The notes: generated by a model from the sequence alone, not told the origin. DNA of 64,000 nucleotides from Cryptomeria japonica (GCF_030272615.1 NC_081408.1:767409330-767473329); one strand, 5' to 3'; positions 32,930 to 44,340 are shown, counted from the first letter of the stretch. Numbers and translations: made by a program.

Positions 32930-35085
32930 CTATAATATTGGTTCAGGAGCACCTAATTGGCCCTTAACCCTCTATTAGGATAAATGTGAAATTTTTGTGT
33001 TTTGAAGTTTCAAATGTGTAAATAAGGTCTTTTGAGACCATTTGTGATGTAATAAGGTCATTATGACCATTAGATGTTAGATCAAGTCATTATCAAGGGT
33101 CAAATTGTCAAAATTGTAAAAGTTGTCAATATGTGGACAATGTGTCTCAATGGGTCAAATTTGATGCCTAATGTGATGCAAGGGTGTTTTGTAACTATTT
33201 GGACCTATTTTTATGAGTTTTGGGTCATAGGAAGGTTTAGAATTAAAAATTGTCAAAGTTGCTCATATTGTCACAAAACTTGTCAAGCAACTTTGTGTTG
33301 AAAAGTGGAATTAGTTGTGTGCTTGTTGAAATCACTTAAAAAATTTCTTATATCAATTTGGAGGCTTTAATAGGCTTTAAATTCACCTTCCCTCTGGTTA
33401 TGAGGGGTTGGTTGATGATTTTTGGAGAAAATCAATTAAAACTATTGAATTCCCTACACTTTTCTTAGTATTCTGAACATTGCAGTTTGTTCTTCATGTG
33501 TTTTCTACAATCAAATTATTTGATTTGTACTAGAAACTAGTTGGAGATTTAAGTTACATGAATATACTTTCATTTTCCTTTGGTTTCTTTAATTTTGGAT
33601 CTATATTTGATAATTTATTGCAGATTTGGTAAAATCAATCAAAACCCTTCTTAGGGTAAACTAAGAGCAATTAAAATGTTAAATTTTTTATACTTTTTAT
33701 TGAATAAGCCCCAAATTGGGCATGAAAATGTATATTAGTTTTCTCTTTCATATTCATATGTGTGTGGGATTCTAAAAAACAAGAAGCCCATGCAAACATT
33801 GATGGGAAGGACTGAAATTCTTGTCTCGGTCTGTCATAACAGCAAGTGTTGAAAGGTTTGATCTGTGAGTATGCAAAGGAAGTTTTACCAAGGGTTGGTG
33901 GATTTTTGATAGAGTGTGTGGAGGGTCCATTGATGTGTCCCAAACCTTGTTTAACCTTAAACAAGCCAAAATTTCAAAGAACTAATTGACTGTCCTAAAA
34001 CTTTGAGTATGACTTGTTGTTCTCAAAAAATGAGAAACCTAAGTTCACCTGCAATTTATCTATGAAATATCCAATTTCATACAATGAAATACTTTAGGAC
34101 TTGTACAACATAATAAGGATCTAAATCCTCCTACTCTTCAGGCTCTGCAAAGCCTAGGTGGGTGTACCTTTAATGCATAGAATTAGACCCATTATACACA
34201 TATAACAACATCAACGGAAAGCAGATGAATCTCAAAAGGCTCAACAACAAGGAGGTTACTACAAATGGGCTAGATCTACATTGACATCTCAACTAAATTG
34301 GAGCATGAGATAGGTGGAACATTACCACAGAATAGAAAGCAAAAGATATTTTGATTTGATTTTAAAATTGATGCAAGTAACTTCTAGCTATAACAGATCA
34401 GTGCCTCAACCTAGGCATAGAGTCAATACAAATAACCACACATGAAATCCAAGCTGCAGATCAAATTCATTGAAAAAAATATCCCTATATTAATGCCTAG
34501 CATTAATACATTCTAAATGCAATCAAAGGATCATACATATCTAAACATTGACCCAAATCCAAAATAATTGTTCACAAAATTTAAACTCTTCCTTGAAGAG
34601 TACCTAAGAACACCCAAATTACATTCTCACTTTGAGAGGATAAACCCAAACTCCCTTGAAGACTAGATTTATTAAAATTAAAGAATTGCTGAAGACAATC
34701 GAATGCAACTGTATATATGCCTTACATATATGTGACCTACAAAAAAGAGAAGAACTGATAATATAAAGAAGAGGGAAAAAGATCAGATCTGCATCATGAA
34801 TTGTCAACTATCATTTTTTGTACCCTCCCACGTGTCTTCTTCTGGTTCGCTCAAAATCTACCTAGGTGCCACCTAACCTGCTACCTAACCGCCACTTCAA
34901 CACCGTCGAACTGCCACTAGATCGGAGCCCATCATTGCAGATCAACGAACACCATCAATCTTCCTCTAGATGCATGCGCACGCATGGGGTCCATTAGGTC
35001 GCCAAGAAACCTCTTGTGAAAATCCTTTAAGCTTTAGACATTAAATATATATGTATATGACTTTGTATTTAAATACAAAAATTTC
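32930..35085. other. gene-free intergenic stretch
   Basis: No supportable gene. 33000-33300 is rich in AAGTTGTCAA-type words. 33671-33964 holds an unbroken 97-codon minus-strand frame of no known family. 34820-35030 is locally GC-rich. No element ends were found. Confidence 0.4.
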
Positions 35086-35089
35086 ATCC

Positions 35090-35880
35090 CCGCTACCAAT
35101 ATGGGATAAATGTCTTTACACATTCCCCTGTCATTTGCATTTTGCTTGAAAGTTTAATGGCTTTTACAAATAGACCACATACTGTGCAGGCTTGGAGGAC
35201 TGGCTTTACACCTAACCTTTGCATTTTCCTGAAGGTTTTAAGTATTTTCCACCACATATAAGAATTTGGTTTAACGCCATTGCATTTGCTTGAAAAATTA
35301 CCCATGCCTTTGTCTGCAGCCACGCGACCTCTGGCAACTGCATTTGCTTTAAGGTTACAAACGCCTTAGTCTATCACGCAAGGAGGATGCTGGCAAGGGT
35401 TGTGGAATTTGGTTTTACGCCTGCCAAGTGCATTTTCTTCAAATTACTAACGCCTGCTCCATACCACGCACCTCACGCGCAGGCAGAGAAGAGTTGGCCA
35501 TGCACCATCTACCACACAAGGGAAGGTTGGCTTTGGGCCTGCCAACTGAATTTGTTTGAAAGTTTCTATGGCCTTCTCAATGCCACGCAGAGAATGATGG
35601 CTTTACACCTAACAATTGCATTTCTAGAAAGCTTTATAAAACCCTCACGCCACCTGCTACGTTGGATTTGGCATCTCATATGCCAGTTTCATTTGCTTGA
35701 AGTTACTAAAACCTTTTCCCAACTGCCACGTGTGGAGGATGCTGGCTTAACGCCTGCCAATTGCATTCGCCAGAAAGTTTTTTAAATACTATTTTACACT
35801 CCATTTTGCTGCCCAGGGAGAAATTCTTTACTCATGCCAATTGCATTTGTTGAAATTTCCATTATACTTGCAATTTCATT
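35090..35880 (-). pseudogene. PPR-derived degenerate tandem array
   Basis: About ten diverged units, spaced roughly 60-115 bp, share on the minus strand a core encoding FKQMQLAGVKP. Clear examples are TFKQIQLAGPKP (near 35545), KKMHLAGVKPNS (35430), FRKMQRLGVKPV (35220) and NGVKPNSYMWW (35270). This is the helix-turn signature of plant pentatricopeptide repeat proteins, which bind organellar RNA. Unit length is mostly below the usual 105 bp (35 residues) and the units are in different frames with stops, so no PPR protein is made. One minus-strand piece (35323-35093) stays open for 76 codons. Confidence 0.6.
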
Positions 35881-36033
35881 GCTGGGGTCAATATCAACGA
35901 CATATTCAAGCCTTTGATAAATCTTATTTTACTTAAGTCAACCTAGTCATTTGTATCTGTCAATACGTTTTGATATGTTTTCATGCTGAATATAGAGGGT
36001 AAGCTTAATCGTAGCATTTGTTACAATGTGCAG

Positions 36034-36171
36034 GCAACTGAGTTCAATACTTATGCTGATATAGAAGCAGTATACCACTGTTTGAAAAGACACTATGGAA
36101 TAAGACAGGAAGACTTGATTTTGTATGGCTAGTCTGTTGGAAGTGGGACAACATTACATTTGGCCTCCCGC
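36034..36171 (+). pseudogene. exon of an ABHD17/WAV2-like alpha/beta hydrolase (broken)
   Basis: After a TTACAATGTGCAG splice-acceptor-like site the frame reads ATEFNTYADIEAVYHCLKRH, YGIRQEDLILYG, stop, SVGSGTTLHLAS. Plant ABHD17-type serine hydrolases have NTYADIEA and the nucleophile elbow GQSVGSG. Here the Gln is TAG (36130-36132), just before the nucleophile Ser. Homology fades after ASR, as at an exon end, but no good donor follows. It is a single retained exon of a host gene, so intron-containing DNA was copied. Confidence 0.72.
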
Positions 36172-36867
36172 ATTGTTTCCACCTAGATCCATACTTCTTG
36201 TGTTACAAGAAACTTTCTTTATTCATGTTCCAGAGCCATTACATACAGCCATAATGATCCCCGAAACATTCTTCCTTAAATGATATACCTTCATTCCTCA
36301 TGAACTCCTTAATACTTAAATCATATAAATATATGATTTAAAATAATAATTTAAATCTTGATTCAAAAGACATCATGAAGCTACAAGTCAGGTTGGGCCC
36401 CAAAGTGGGCTTGGCTAAAAAAAATTCGTTTTCATTCAACAGGCCCTTTGAAATGCCTCAGGACACCCTTCAAATACCTCTGGAACTGATTGACACAGTT
36501 TTTTGATCACTAAAACTCAACTTGCAACTTTCAGGCACATTTTCACATTTAAACCTAAAGAGGCATTTCAAAATTTGGTCAGAACACCTTCCTAGACTTC
36601 ACAAACTGATAGGCGTGTACTCTGATGTGTTAAATTTCATCCTGCAAAACCATTGCTCATGACGAATCTCAGGTGATGAAATATTAATTGATGAAGTTGA
36701 TTAAATGTCTCTGTCAGCATTTGAACATGATAGAAGCCACGTGCAGGGACCACAAAATGCCTTTACTAAAAAAATCAAAGGATCTTCGTAGATCCCCAAA
36801 TCTGGGACATATGTACCTTGAAGTACAGAGAAGACCGTGGAATGTTCAGTTTGACCATGAAATACAG
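36172..36867. other. unassigned stretch next to hydrolase exon
   Basis: No gene is assigned. A plus-strand frame opens at 36688 (CRDHKMPLLKKSKDLRRSPN) and resembles the basic C-terminal tail seen in plant ABHD17-like proteins, but this is a weak guess. The sequence changes abruptly to Gypsy-1 at 36868. Confidence 0.35.
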
Positions 36868-36939
36868 TCTATACTTTACGAAAGGAAAGAATTTATTTGT
36901 AATTCCTGAGGGACAAAGTCGTTTACATCTATCATACCT

Positions 36940-37880
36940 TCATTTGCACCGTTTTTATAGGGATATAAATCTATTATATTGAAGATGGGAGAGATTCCCA
37001 AATCTAAAGACAAAGCTATCTCATAAGCATTAGTAGAAAATTTTCTGAGTATTCAACAAGGACCAACCTTCTTCATGTGAAGTTTGTTGTACATCCCAGT
37101 AGGAAACCTCTCCTTTCGAAGATGACCCAAGACAAGGTATCCAACCTGAAAATGAAGTTCTCTCTATTTCTTGTCAGTATGTTATTTATACCACTGATTT
37201 CTTAATTCAATTTTATTCTTCACTACTTCCTGTAGATCATGGATGGATATAGGAAAATCTTCACCATTTGCATTGTGTTTCTCCATCCCACCATGATCTC
37301 TAAGTTCAAACATATCTCATGGGTGCATTCTATATACAATATATAATGAACCAGACCATGTACACTTTTGTTGGAAGACTGACTATAAGTGAAATTAATG
37401 CTAGATCCCAACTACCAAGTGTTTCCCAACAAGACGCCTTAGCATATTACCAAGACTCCTATTTACAACCTCAATTTGATAATTTGTTTGTAGATGATAA
37501 GAAGAACTGAAATTCAAATTAGTGTCCAACCTCTTCCAATGTCTCCTCCAAAAATGTCCCACAAACTTTGAATCGTCATTGAATACTATACTTCATGGAA
37601 TGCCATGCAACCTCACCACCTATTTAAAGAATGAATTACAAATATTGGTAGCATCACTAGTTTTCTTGCAAGGTACAAAATGAACCATTTTTTCAAATGT
37701 ATCCACAACTACAAATATTGAATCATTACCCTTTGAGTTTGAGGCAAGCCCAAAAAATAGTCTCCACTCACAAAATCCTAAGGCCTGTGGTTGATACAAA
37801 CTCATATTCCAACTTTTTCCCTTTGCAAGATGACAAACTCTACACCTTTCTACAAATTTTTTAACATCAATTTGCATCTT
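36940..37880 (-). pseudogene. Gypsy-1 integrase and C-terminal domain
   Basis: The zinc-finger end and core entry read FVERCRVCHLAKGKSWNMSL, then SKGNDSIFVVVDTFEKMVHF and CKKTSDA (37620-37877). Further left, in another frame, are the core end (HDLQ region, 37223-37411) and the GPY/F-type module RKERFPTGMYNKLHMKKVGP with DLGISPIFNIVDLYPYK (about 36960-37110). A segment between 37420 and 37620 is scrambled. Stops are frequent. Confidence 0.8.
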
Positions 37881-38389
37881 GGGACAATATTAATGAGTTC
37901 TTAGCTGCAAATATGTCTTACCCTGTCCAAAATGACCAACAAGACTAACACAATGGTTCTCCTTCAACAAATTGTCTCTTATAGATGCATTCGTTATACA
38001 CAACTTGTTCTCCTTGAACAACAAGCCCTCATATGGCATATAACCTATCTATGGTCCTCTATCTCTGCTGATAGGAATACTATAATCTTTGAATGGTTCC
38101 TTCAAATCTGCATCATCTTCCCACAACTCCTTCAATCTTTCAAAACCAACACTATTTGTTTGTATTTCTTGCAACAATAAATTCTTCCTTCTTAATGCAT
38201 CATCAACCCTATTTATTTGCCCAATTTTATGGTTCAGTATAAAGTTAACATTTTAAAGATATTCTATCCATTTAGCATGCCTTTGATTTAACTTATGTTG
38301 ACTATTTATGAATTGTAAAACATGACTATCAGTATACACCACAAATTATATAAGAAACAAGTAATGTCTCTATTTCTTCAATGATTGTA

Positions 38390-39530
38390 CCAAGGCATAA
38401 AAGTCAATATCAGAAGATGAATACTTTGTCATTCAACTTTTCACTAAAGTAAGCCACTGGTTTCACTTCTTGACTGAGAACAACCCCAATAGCTAAACCA
38501 CTAGCATCACGCTCAACTTGAAACACTTTAACAAAATAAGGTAAAACAAGGATAGGCTTTTCAATAACATTTATTTTAAGAAATATAAAACTTTCTTTAT
38601 CCCTTTTAGTCCATTCAAATGGTCTTTTACTTCTCCTAATAGTTTCAATAATTGGAGCAACAACATGACTAAAATTCCTTATAAATTTATGATAAAAAAT
38701 AGCAAGACCATGAAAACTCCTTACCTTCATTGCACTTCTTGGTGTAGGGAAATCAAGAATGGCCTAGACATTTTATTCACCAATCTTTAAGCCATCTTTG
38801 GATACCTTAAATGCCAAGTAGATTAGTTCAGTCTGCAAAAACATACAATTCTTGATGTTGATCTGCAATTCTCCTCATGCAATCTCCTTATTACCATCCT
38901 CAAATGCTCCAGATGTTCCTCCTTTAATCTACTAAAAACCAAAATATGATCATCCAAATATACAATCACAAAATTCCCAAGGTACAGTTTCAATACCTCA
39001 TTCAACAGTATCATAAAAGTAGTAGGTGCATTAGAGAGTCCAAATGACATGACCAACCACTCATAAAGACAATCATTGGTCTTAAATGTTGTCTTCCACT
39101 CATCTCTAGATCTGATCCTAATCTAATGGTAACCACTTTTCAAATCTATTTTGGAAAATTACATAGAGCCACTCAAATAATCCATTATATCTTCAATTTG
39201 AGGAATACAAAATCTATATCTAATTGTTATCTTATTGATAGCCCTAGAATTTGTGCAGATTCACCACTCACCTTCCTTCTTTGGTACTAAAATGGTAGGA
39301 ACAATACAAGGGCTGAGACTTTCCCTTATCAAACCTTTCTGAAGTAGCTCTTCAACTTTCCTTCTAATCTCCTCATTCTCCTTAGGTGTTAACCTATATG
39401 CTGCCTTATTTGGAAGGATAGCCCCAAGAATCAAATCCATGTGATGACTTATGCTTCTGATAGGTTGGAATGCATCCAACAACTCTATTGCAACAATATC
39501 TTTGTACTTCTCCAAAATGGACCTTTTATG
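38390..39530 (-). pseudogene. Gypsy-1 reverse transcriptase and RNase H
   Basis: From 39515: HHMDLILGAILPNKAAYRLT, then [16 protein letters not shown] and VPKKEGEW. A degenerate middle follows. Then [20 protein letters not shown] and the active site VIVYLDD (39056-38823). RNase H follows: RSFHGLAIFYHKFIRNFSHV, then VERDASGLAIGVVLSQE and VAYFSEKLN (38730-38410). The catalytic YLDD is intact, but at least three frame breaks separate the pieces. Confidence 0.86.
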
Positions 39531-39599
39531 TCTTGAGGTAATTCTTCCAACCTTGGTGAAGTAAGGACAAGCGTGGGCTTAAGTACCAAAGCACAACCA

Positions 39600-40320
39600 A
39601 ACTATTTTTCCTTCATGGCTTGAGTGAATTCAATTCCACTCACCAATATACCTTTCCTACTACAACAACCACTACTATCTTCATTTTTCTCTTGGAGAGG
39701 CATCAAAGTATGTTTAACTCCATCCTTATCCATAGGTATAAGTGTTCTCACTTCCGTCATACACCGCTTTCCTGTCAAATTATGATGATCTTCCAAGCAA
39801 TACATGGCACACATCCATGGGCATTATATCACATAATACACTATATTTATAATCACCAATCTGAAAATGAACATAAGCCTACTCACTTATCGGCAATTGA
39901 TGGCCTTTCTACAACCATGACACCTTATACAGAGATGGATGCCTAGTTCTTTTAATGTCTAACTTATCTACCATCTATGTTGCAACAATATTATCCATAC
40001 CACCACTGTCAATAATCAATCTACAACATTTACCCTTTGACTTACATTTGGTGTTGAATAAGGCTCTCCTTTGAACTATTTCTTGGTTTTCCTTTTGGGG
40101 CTTAAACAATACTATCTTTAGCAACAAACATTGTCCAAAGTTTATCCTCTTTGTGGTGATTAGGTGACCCCAGACTTTCTTGATCTGCCTGAATAATTTG
40201 ATTGCTCATTTCAAACATTATATGCCTTCCTTGAGAAGATTCAAAGAATTTGCAACTCTTGTGCCCATATTGGTTGCTCTTGAAGCATTTCCCAGTTAAC
40301 TCTTTTCCTTTACCTTATGA
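39600..40320 (-). pseudogene. Gypsy-1 gag zinc knuckle and protease (degenerate)
   Basis: Near 40010 the frame reads CRLIIDSGGMDNIVATEMVD, the retroviral-type protease active site (DSG), then YKYSVLCDIMPMDVC before stops. Near 40260-40310 is KCFKSNQYGHKSCKF, a CCHC knuckle that has lost its second and last Cys. Confidence 0.72.
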
Positions 40321-40434
40321 AACTCATCTTCCATATGATCTTCCTTTATTCCAATATCCTCCTGTATCATTACTGGCTTGTCTACTACAATGGCAGGTGT
40401 TACCAACAATAATATTTAAGTCCCATCACCTTAA

Positions 40435-41000
40435 CTAGCAAGGAAAGGAAAGGGCGAAAAAGGCAAGTAACAAAATACCAACATTGGTATTATTCATCAT
40501 TAAGAGACAATTCCTTCAAAATAATGGCATGAGCCTCCATCAAAATTTCATGCAAGTGGATTCAAATTTTGAAATCATTAGCATACGCACCCATCCCCGC
40601 CAACTTGTATGTCACAGAGTTGCCTTCATGTTTCATGTGGCAAAACCTGATGTCTCCTGGTGAAGTAAGGAGAGAATTACACTTGGCAATGAGAAGTTTG
40701 GATTTACAATCCAATTTTGTTTCCTCTTTGAGCATCATGATGGTGTTTCTAGAGTCACCTTCAACAATGATGTGTTTAAGTCCCTTATTCCTAGCTGTGA
40801 CCAACCCATGGTAAATAGCTGCCACTTCAGCCATGCTTCAAGTTTGAATTCTATAATTTTCCACATAAGAAAGGATGAGGCTACCACATGAGTCTCAAAT
40901 CACTCCACCCCCTCCCACGTGACCGGGTTTCCCCTATATGACCCATCAAAATTCAGCTTCAACAAAACAATATTGGGAAGGTCAATGATCTAATCCAAAA
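40435..41000 (-). pseudogene. LINE-2 RNase H domain fragment
   Basis: The minus strand reads LNFDGSYRGNPV (near 40960), a decayed middle, then an open piece (40834-40562) MAEVAAIYHGLVTARNKGLK, HIIVEGDSRNTIMML and HMKHEGNSVTYKLAGMGAYA. It is the same domain as in the LINE at 31.1 kb but clearly a different family member. The last catalytic acid is Tyr. No tail or target duplication was recognised. Confidence 0.8.
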
Positions 41001-41341
41001 GTTAATATACTAAACATATATAATTAAATTCTAATAAAATATTTATTTAATTAAAATTAAAATTCCAAATCCCCTTAAAAACCTTTAATCAAGATTAATT
41101 ATTTTTAATAAATAAAACTCAAAATATTGCCGAGCATGACTAACACTAATGTAGTTTTTGAATAATGCCTCTTCATCGTCCACTTCATAAATCAATGTGC
41201 CAAACACTATTGGAGAAAATTCCCTTTCAAGGGCTTTAACATAACGAGGTATGAAAAAAGCGTAGTTAGTACGTCAACTAAAAGCTATGAGTTACTTCGG
41301 TCATAGAAAAGACGTGGGTGGAAAGAAAAGGGCGGTAAACG

Positions 41342-41349
41342 GGGCGAAA
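41342..41349. promoter_or_regulatory. E2F-like site in copy A
   Basis: GGGCGAAA is the complement of TTTCGCCC, which fits WTTSSCSS. It lies about 165 bp upstream of the candidate ATG and is not preserved in copy B. Inference only. Confidence 0.35.
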
Positions 41350-41419
41350 CCCGATCTGTCAATGTGACGTTCAACACTTTCTCAATGAGTATAACACTTT
41401 CATTTTCCTATATAATTTA

Positions 41420-41428
41420 AAACCCTAA
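41420..41428 (+). promoter_or_regulatory. telo-box AAACCCTAA, copy A
   Basis: AAACCCTAA near the presumed transcription start is a known plant element of growth-linked genes. It lies 78 bp before the candidate ATG and is kept in copy B (49497-49505). Confidence 0.5.
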
Positions 41429-41505
41429 CCCTAGAATTTTAAATAGAGGAAGAAACCCAGCCCTATAAAACTCCTGACGTTCTTTTGCTGCAACATGGTC
41501 TGTTA

Positions 41506-41781
41506 ATGGAGGAAGATGAAAGTGTCCCAAAATGCAGCAACCAGGTGTAAAGCTGCATATGTTTTATTCTATTTTATTTTGATTTTTTTAATTGGTTTTA
41601 GTGTTATGTCTTGTTATTTTACAATTTACTTTTATTGTTTTTGTTATTTTAAAATTTATTTTTAATGTGTGTTAAGTTGTATCAGCACTATTAATTTGGT
41701 GAATTGATTTTAATAGATTGATGAATTTATTAGGAAGTCATTGTTTTTTAAAATGGTTGGAATTGGAAAGAGAACATCCTG
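41506..41781 (+). pseudogene. candidate exons 1 and 2 of an unrecognised gene, copy A
   Basis: Exon 1 (41506-41544) reads MEEDESVPKCSNQ and ends at CAG/GTGTAA. Exon 2 (41717-41781) follows TTTTAATAG and ends before GTAGGAAC. Copy B has the same borders. An ATG at 41494 opens a three-codon upstream frame. Nothing downstream in copy A continues the gene; LINE sequence follows. The family is unknown. Confidence 0.45.
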
Positions 41782-41867
41782 GTAGGAACATTTATTATTG
41801 TATAGTTTTTTTGAAGTGTAAATTTATGACTTTTTTATTATCTTAGATAGTTACATTAGATTGGTAC

Positions 41868-42350
41868 TTTTGAATGTTTTTTTTTTTTTTTAAGTAAAAG
41901 GTCGAAGCCGATATATAATTTATTAAAATAAAAAGATTACACCTCCATTCGGTGCGGGTAGGAAAGAATGGAGGAAAGAAAACCTCTAGCCTGGCCCAAA
42001 TCTTATTGAAGATCGGAAAAAGAAAAAATAATACATAAGCAACCGCCGCATTTCAACAAATACCCAAATATCCAAACCCAAAATAAAACATCCACCTCGT
42101 TACATACTTCATACCCCAGCAGCATAATACAGGGTAAAGGAAAAAATTGCATACAACTGCCAAAAGCACTAAAGGAAGCAAAAAGACAATGTAGTATGGC
42201 TGGGAGACCCAGAAATAGTGTGAATGAAGCTCCTTGAACACACACCCAAACGTCATCCAACCTAAGTACCTGCATATACACATCCTCAACATTCTGCCAA
42301 GATCATCATTAGTAGCCTTGAAATGAGTAAACAACAAAGAAATCCACGAT
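41868..42350 (-). mobile_element. LINE-3, 3'-end fragment
   Basis: A T run (41874-41892) is the A tail on the minus strand. It is preceded by GTAATCTTTTTATTTTAATA and ATATCGGCTTCGACCTTTTA, much like the 3' end of the LINE at 32.9 kb. The 5' limit is uncertain and no target duplication was confirmed. Minus-strand open frames in it look like 3' untranslated sequence. Confidence 0.6.
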
Positions 42351-42399
42351 TGAAAAATCTACAACTTACCCTAAAAAATAGACGCATTTACATTTTCAT

Positions 42400-43600
42400 A
42401 CCAAAATACCACGAAACCAACATGATTCGATCAATTCCTCCACACAAGAGCAATATATATGGAGCATTGACAAGGTTTCATCCAAGATTCCTCCTTGGTT
42501 TGCAGACTGAGGAAATCTCTCTATGGCCTTATGCAAGCCCCCAAGGCTTGGTATGCCAAGATGGATTCCTTTCTTATCTCAGTAGGGTTCACCATGTGTC
42601 ATTCTGATCCAAATGTCTACATTTTGCGACAGGATGACTCACACTTGATACTTGTGCTCTATGTTGATGATTTGATCATTACAAGGAGCAACACATCTAT
42701 CATTAGCAGTGTCAAATCTGCTTTGCATGACATATTTTGTATGATTGACTTGGGTCTTTTGCACTACTTTCTCGAGATAGAGATTTCACAGTCATCTTCC
42801 GGGATTACTCTTTCTCAACCCAAGTATGCTCTTGATCTACTTGCACGCTTTCATATGGTTGATTGTAAGCCTGCATCGACTCCCTTTCTTTCAAGAGTCA
42901 AGCTTGAGGCTAGGTGCTCTTCTCCACCAGTTGATGCCACATTATATCGTCAGCTTGTGGTTAGTCTCATCTACTTGACTCACATACGCCCTGATATTTC
43001 ATTTGCGGTTGGCATGGTTTCCCATTTCATGCAGGAACCACATGAACTTCATTGGAAAGTTGCCAAACAAATCCTACACTACATCCAAGGTACACATCAT
43101 TATGGGATTCACTATGCAGGAGGCACAGGACTTTGCTTGTTTGGTTACATAGACTCCAATTGGGCTGGAGATCTTGATGATCATAAGTCTACTTTTGGTT
43201 ACAACTTCCACCTCAGTTCAGGCCCCATTTGTTGGCAAAGCAAGAAGCAGTATGCTATTGCTCTCTCTTTGACTGAGGTAGAGTATCGAGGGGTTGTTAA
43301 TGCACTGACTGAGACTATTTGGCTTCAGTATATTCTCATAGAGTTTGGGTTCTTCACTCCATGACCGACAGTTCTACATTGTGACAATCAAAGTGCTATT
43401 GCAATCTCAAAGAACCCAGTTTAGCATCAGCGGACCAAACACATCGAGATTCATATGCACTACATCTGAGAGCTGATTCAGAAGCAAGTCATTGATTTGT
43501 AGTATAGTCTTATAGCGGACCAGGTTGCAGACATCTTCAGCAAACCCTTCACTGAGAGTAAGTTCCAGCAGTTGCAAGCTCTCTTAGGGGTGTGGGATAT
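42400..43600 (+). pseudogene. Copia-3 RT C-terminal half and RNase H
   Basis: The main frame (42495-43364) reads VCRLRKSLYGLMQAPKAWYA, the intact active site LYVDDLIITRS, LGLLHYFLEIEISQS, TLYRQLVVSLIYLTHIRPDI and HYIQGTHHYGIHYAGG. RNase H follows: GYIDSNWAGDLDDHKSTFG, WQSKKQYAIALSLTEVEYRG. After a TGA it continues as LHCDNQSAIAISKNPV and TKHIEIHMHYI to ADIFSKPFTESKFQQLQALL. The 5' part (FLHTRAIYME, near 42435) is frayed and meets LINE-3 DNA. Compared with other elements here it has few stops. Confidence 0.88.
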
Positions 43601-43881
43601 TTCATTAGGGGGGGGCAGCTGACTTCTCCTTCCTCTCTTATGGGGGGGACATTTTCCTCTTTGAGGTTTTGTCCTTCTTCTTTGAGAGTCTTTTCTACAT
43701 TCATCTCTCTTTTGGTGGGATTTTTTTTCCCACTAGGTTTTCTCCCTTTCTCCATTTGTGAGAGATTGCAATGCATAGGTTTGCTTGCATTCGCATGTTG
43801 TACATGGGTACCTATCATGGCCCAGTTTTCAGGACCCATCTTGCATTGTTGACTTGAGTCTTCATTTACCTAAGTTGCACT
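43601..43881. other. Copia-3 spacer between pol and LTR
   Basis: This is a pyrimidine-rich, non-coding stretch. A G run at 43605-43614 is a second possible polypurine tract. Confidence 0.5.
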
Positions 43882-43891
43882 TAAGGGGGGG
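43882..43891 (+). other. Copia-3 polypurine tract
   Basis: TAAGGGGGGG immediately precedes the LTR start TGTTGGTG and would prime plus-strand synthesis. Confidence 0.8.
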
Positions 43892-44340
43892 TGTTGGTGT
43901 AATTATTTATTCTTATAGGATATAATTACACTTTACTTAAGTTAACTTAGGATAATGCATCTCATCGTAGTTTGGATATGAGAGACTTAGGGATGTGTGC
44001 ACATAGGGATGTAGCTTGTAGGAGAAATTCCACCTTTTGTGGTCCTATCTTGTTGTTACATTCCACATTTGGTGGGTCATCCACCTCTTGTGGAATATTA
44101 TATTATTTCTCCTACCTACCCCTACTTTTTCTTCCTACCCTTGTTTCTCATTGAGCCACAAATCATGACTGTGTGCTCACATATCCATTTGGCCATGCCT
44201 ATATATGCAAACCTATATTCATTGTATTGGTTAATCCAGTTGATCATTTATATATTGATGAGAGTACAGTTTGTTCTTGTCATTATATTGTCTCTCTTTT
44301 GTTCTTTTCATTGTGCCCTTGATCTTGACAAAATATCACA
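43892..44340 (+). repeat. Copia-3 LTR (449 bp)
   Basis: It begins TGTTGGTGTAATT after the polypurine tract and ends ATATCACA. It is followed at once by a primer binding site, so it has the left neighbour of a 3' LTR and the right neighbour of a 5' LTR. No second LTR copy is in the window. Confidence 0.82.

Larger units (their letters stand above)
36868..40420 (-). mobile_element. Gypsy-1: chromovirus-type Ty3/gypsy remnant, no LTRs seen
   Basis: Right to left: gag zinc knuckle, protease, RT, RNase H, integrase. It is homologous to Gypsy-2 (58248-60340) through most of its length. Its 3' side stops at 36868, just before the chromodomain that Gypsy-2 keeps. Its 5' side ends near 40420 against LINE-derived DNA. 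Confidence 0.85.
41005..41860 (+). repeat. duplicated promoter plus first-exons segment, copy A
   Basis: It is homologous to 49125-49860, and its promoter side to 47725-48060. It contains TATA-like TATATAATTT (41409-41418), AAACCCTAA (41420-41428) and a candidate first exon and second exon with GT/AG borders. Conserved introns show that genomic DNA, not cDNA, was duplicated. It could alternatively be part of an unrecognised mobile element. Confidence 0.65.

Noticed and set aside
33000-33300. Possible relationship to 55060-55400
   Set aside because: Both are rich in AAGTTGTCAA/AAAAGTTG words, but no extended alignment could be followed; probably compositional.
33671-33964. 97-codon minus-strand frame (LGHINGPSTHSIKNPPT and on)
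   Set aside because: No homology recognised, no splice or promoter context, and it is isolated in AT-rich DNA; mentioned only within the intergenic entry.
35093-35323. Intact PPR gene
   Set aside because: Only a 76-codon piece is open; adjacent units are in other frames with stops and the repeat length is mostly wrong for a functional PPR.
36868-40420. Pararetrovirus (caulimovirus-like) origin for the gypsy-type RT
   Set aside because: Integrase core, GPY-like module and, in the sister copy, a chromodomain are present, which identifies a chromovirus.
41420-41435. AAACCCTAACCCTAG as interstitial telomere repeat
   Set aside because: Fewer than three TTTAGGG units; better explained as a telo-box promoter element kept in both duplicated copies.
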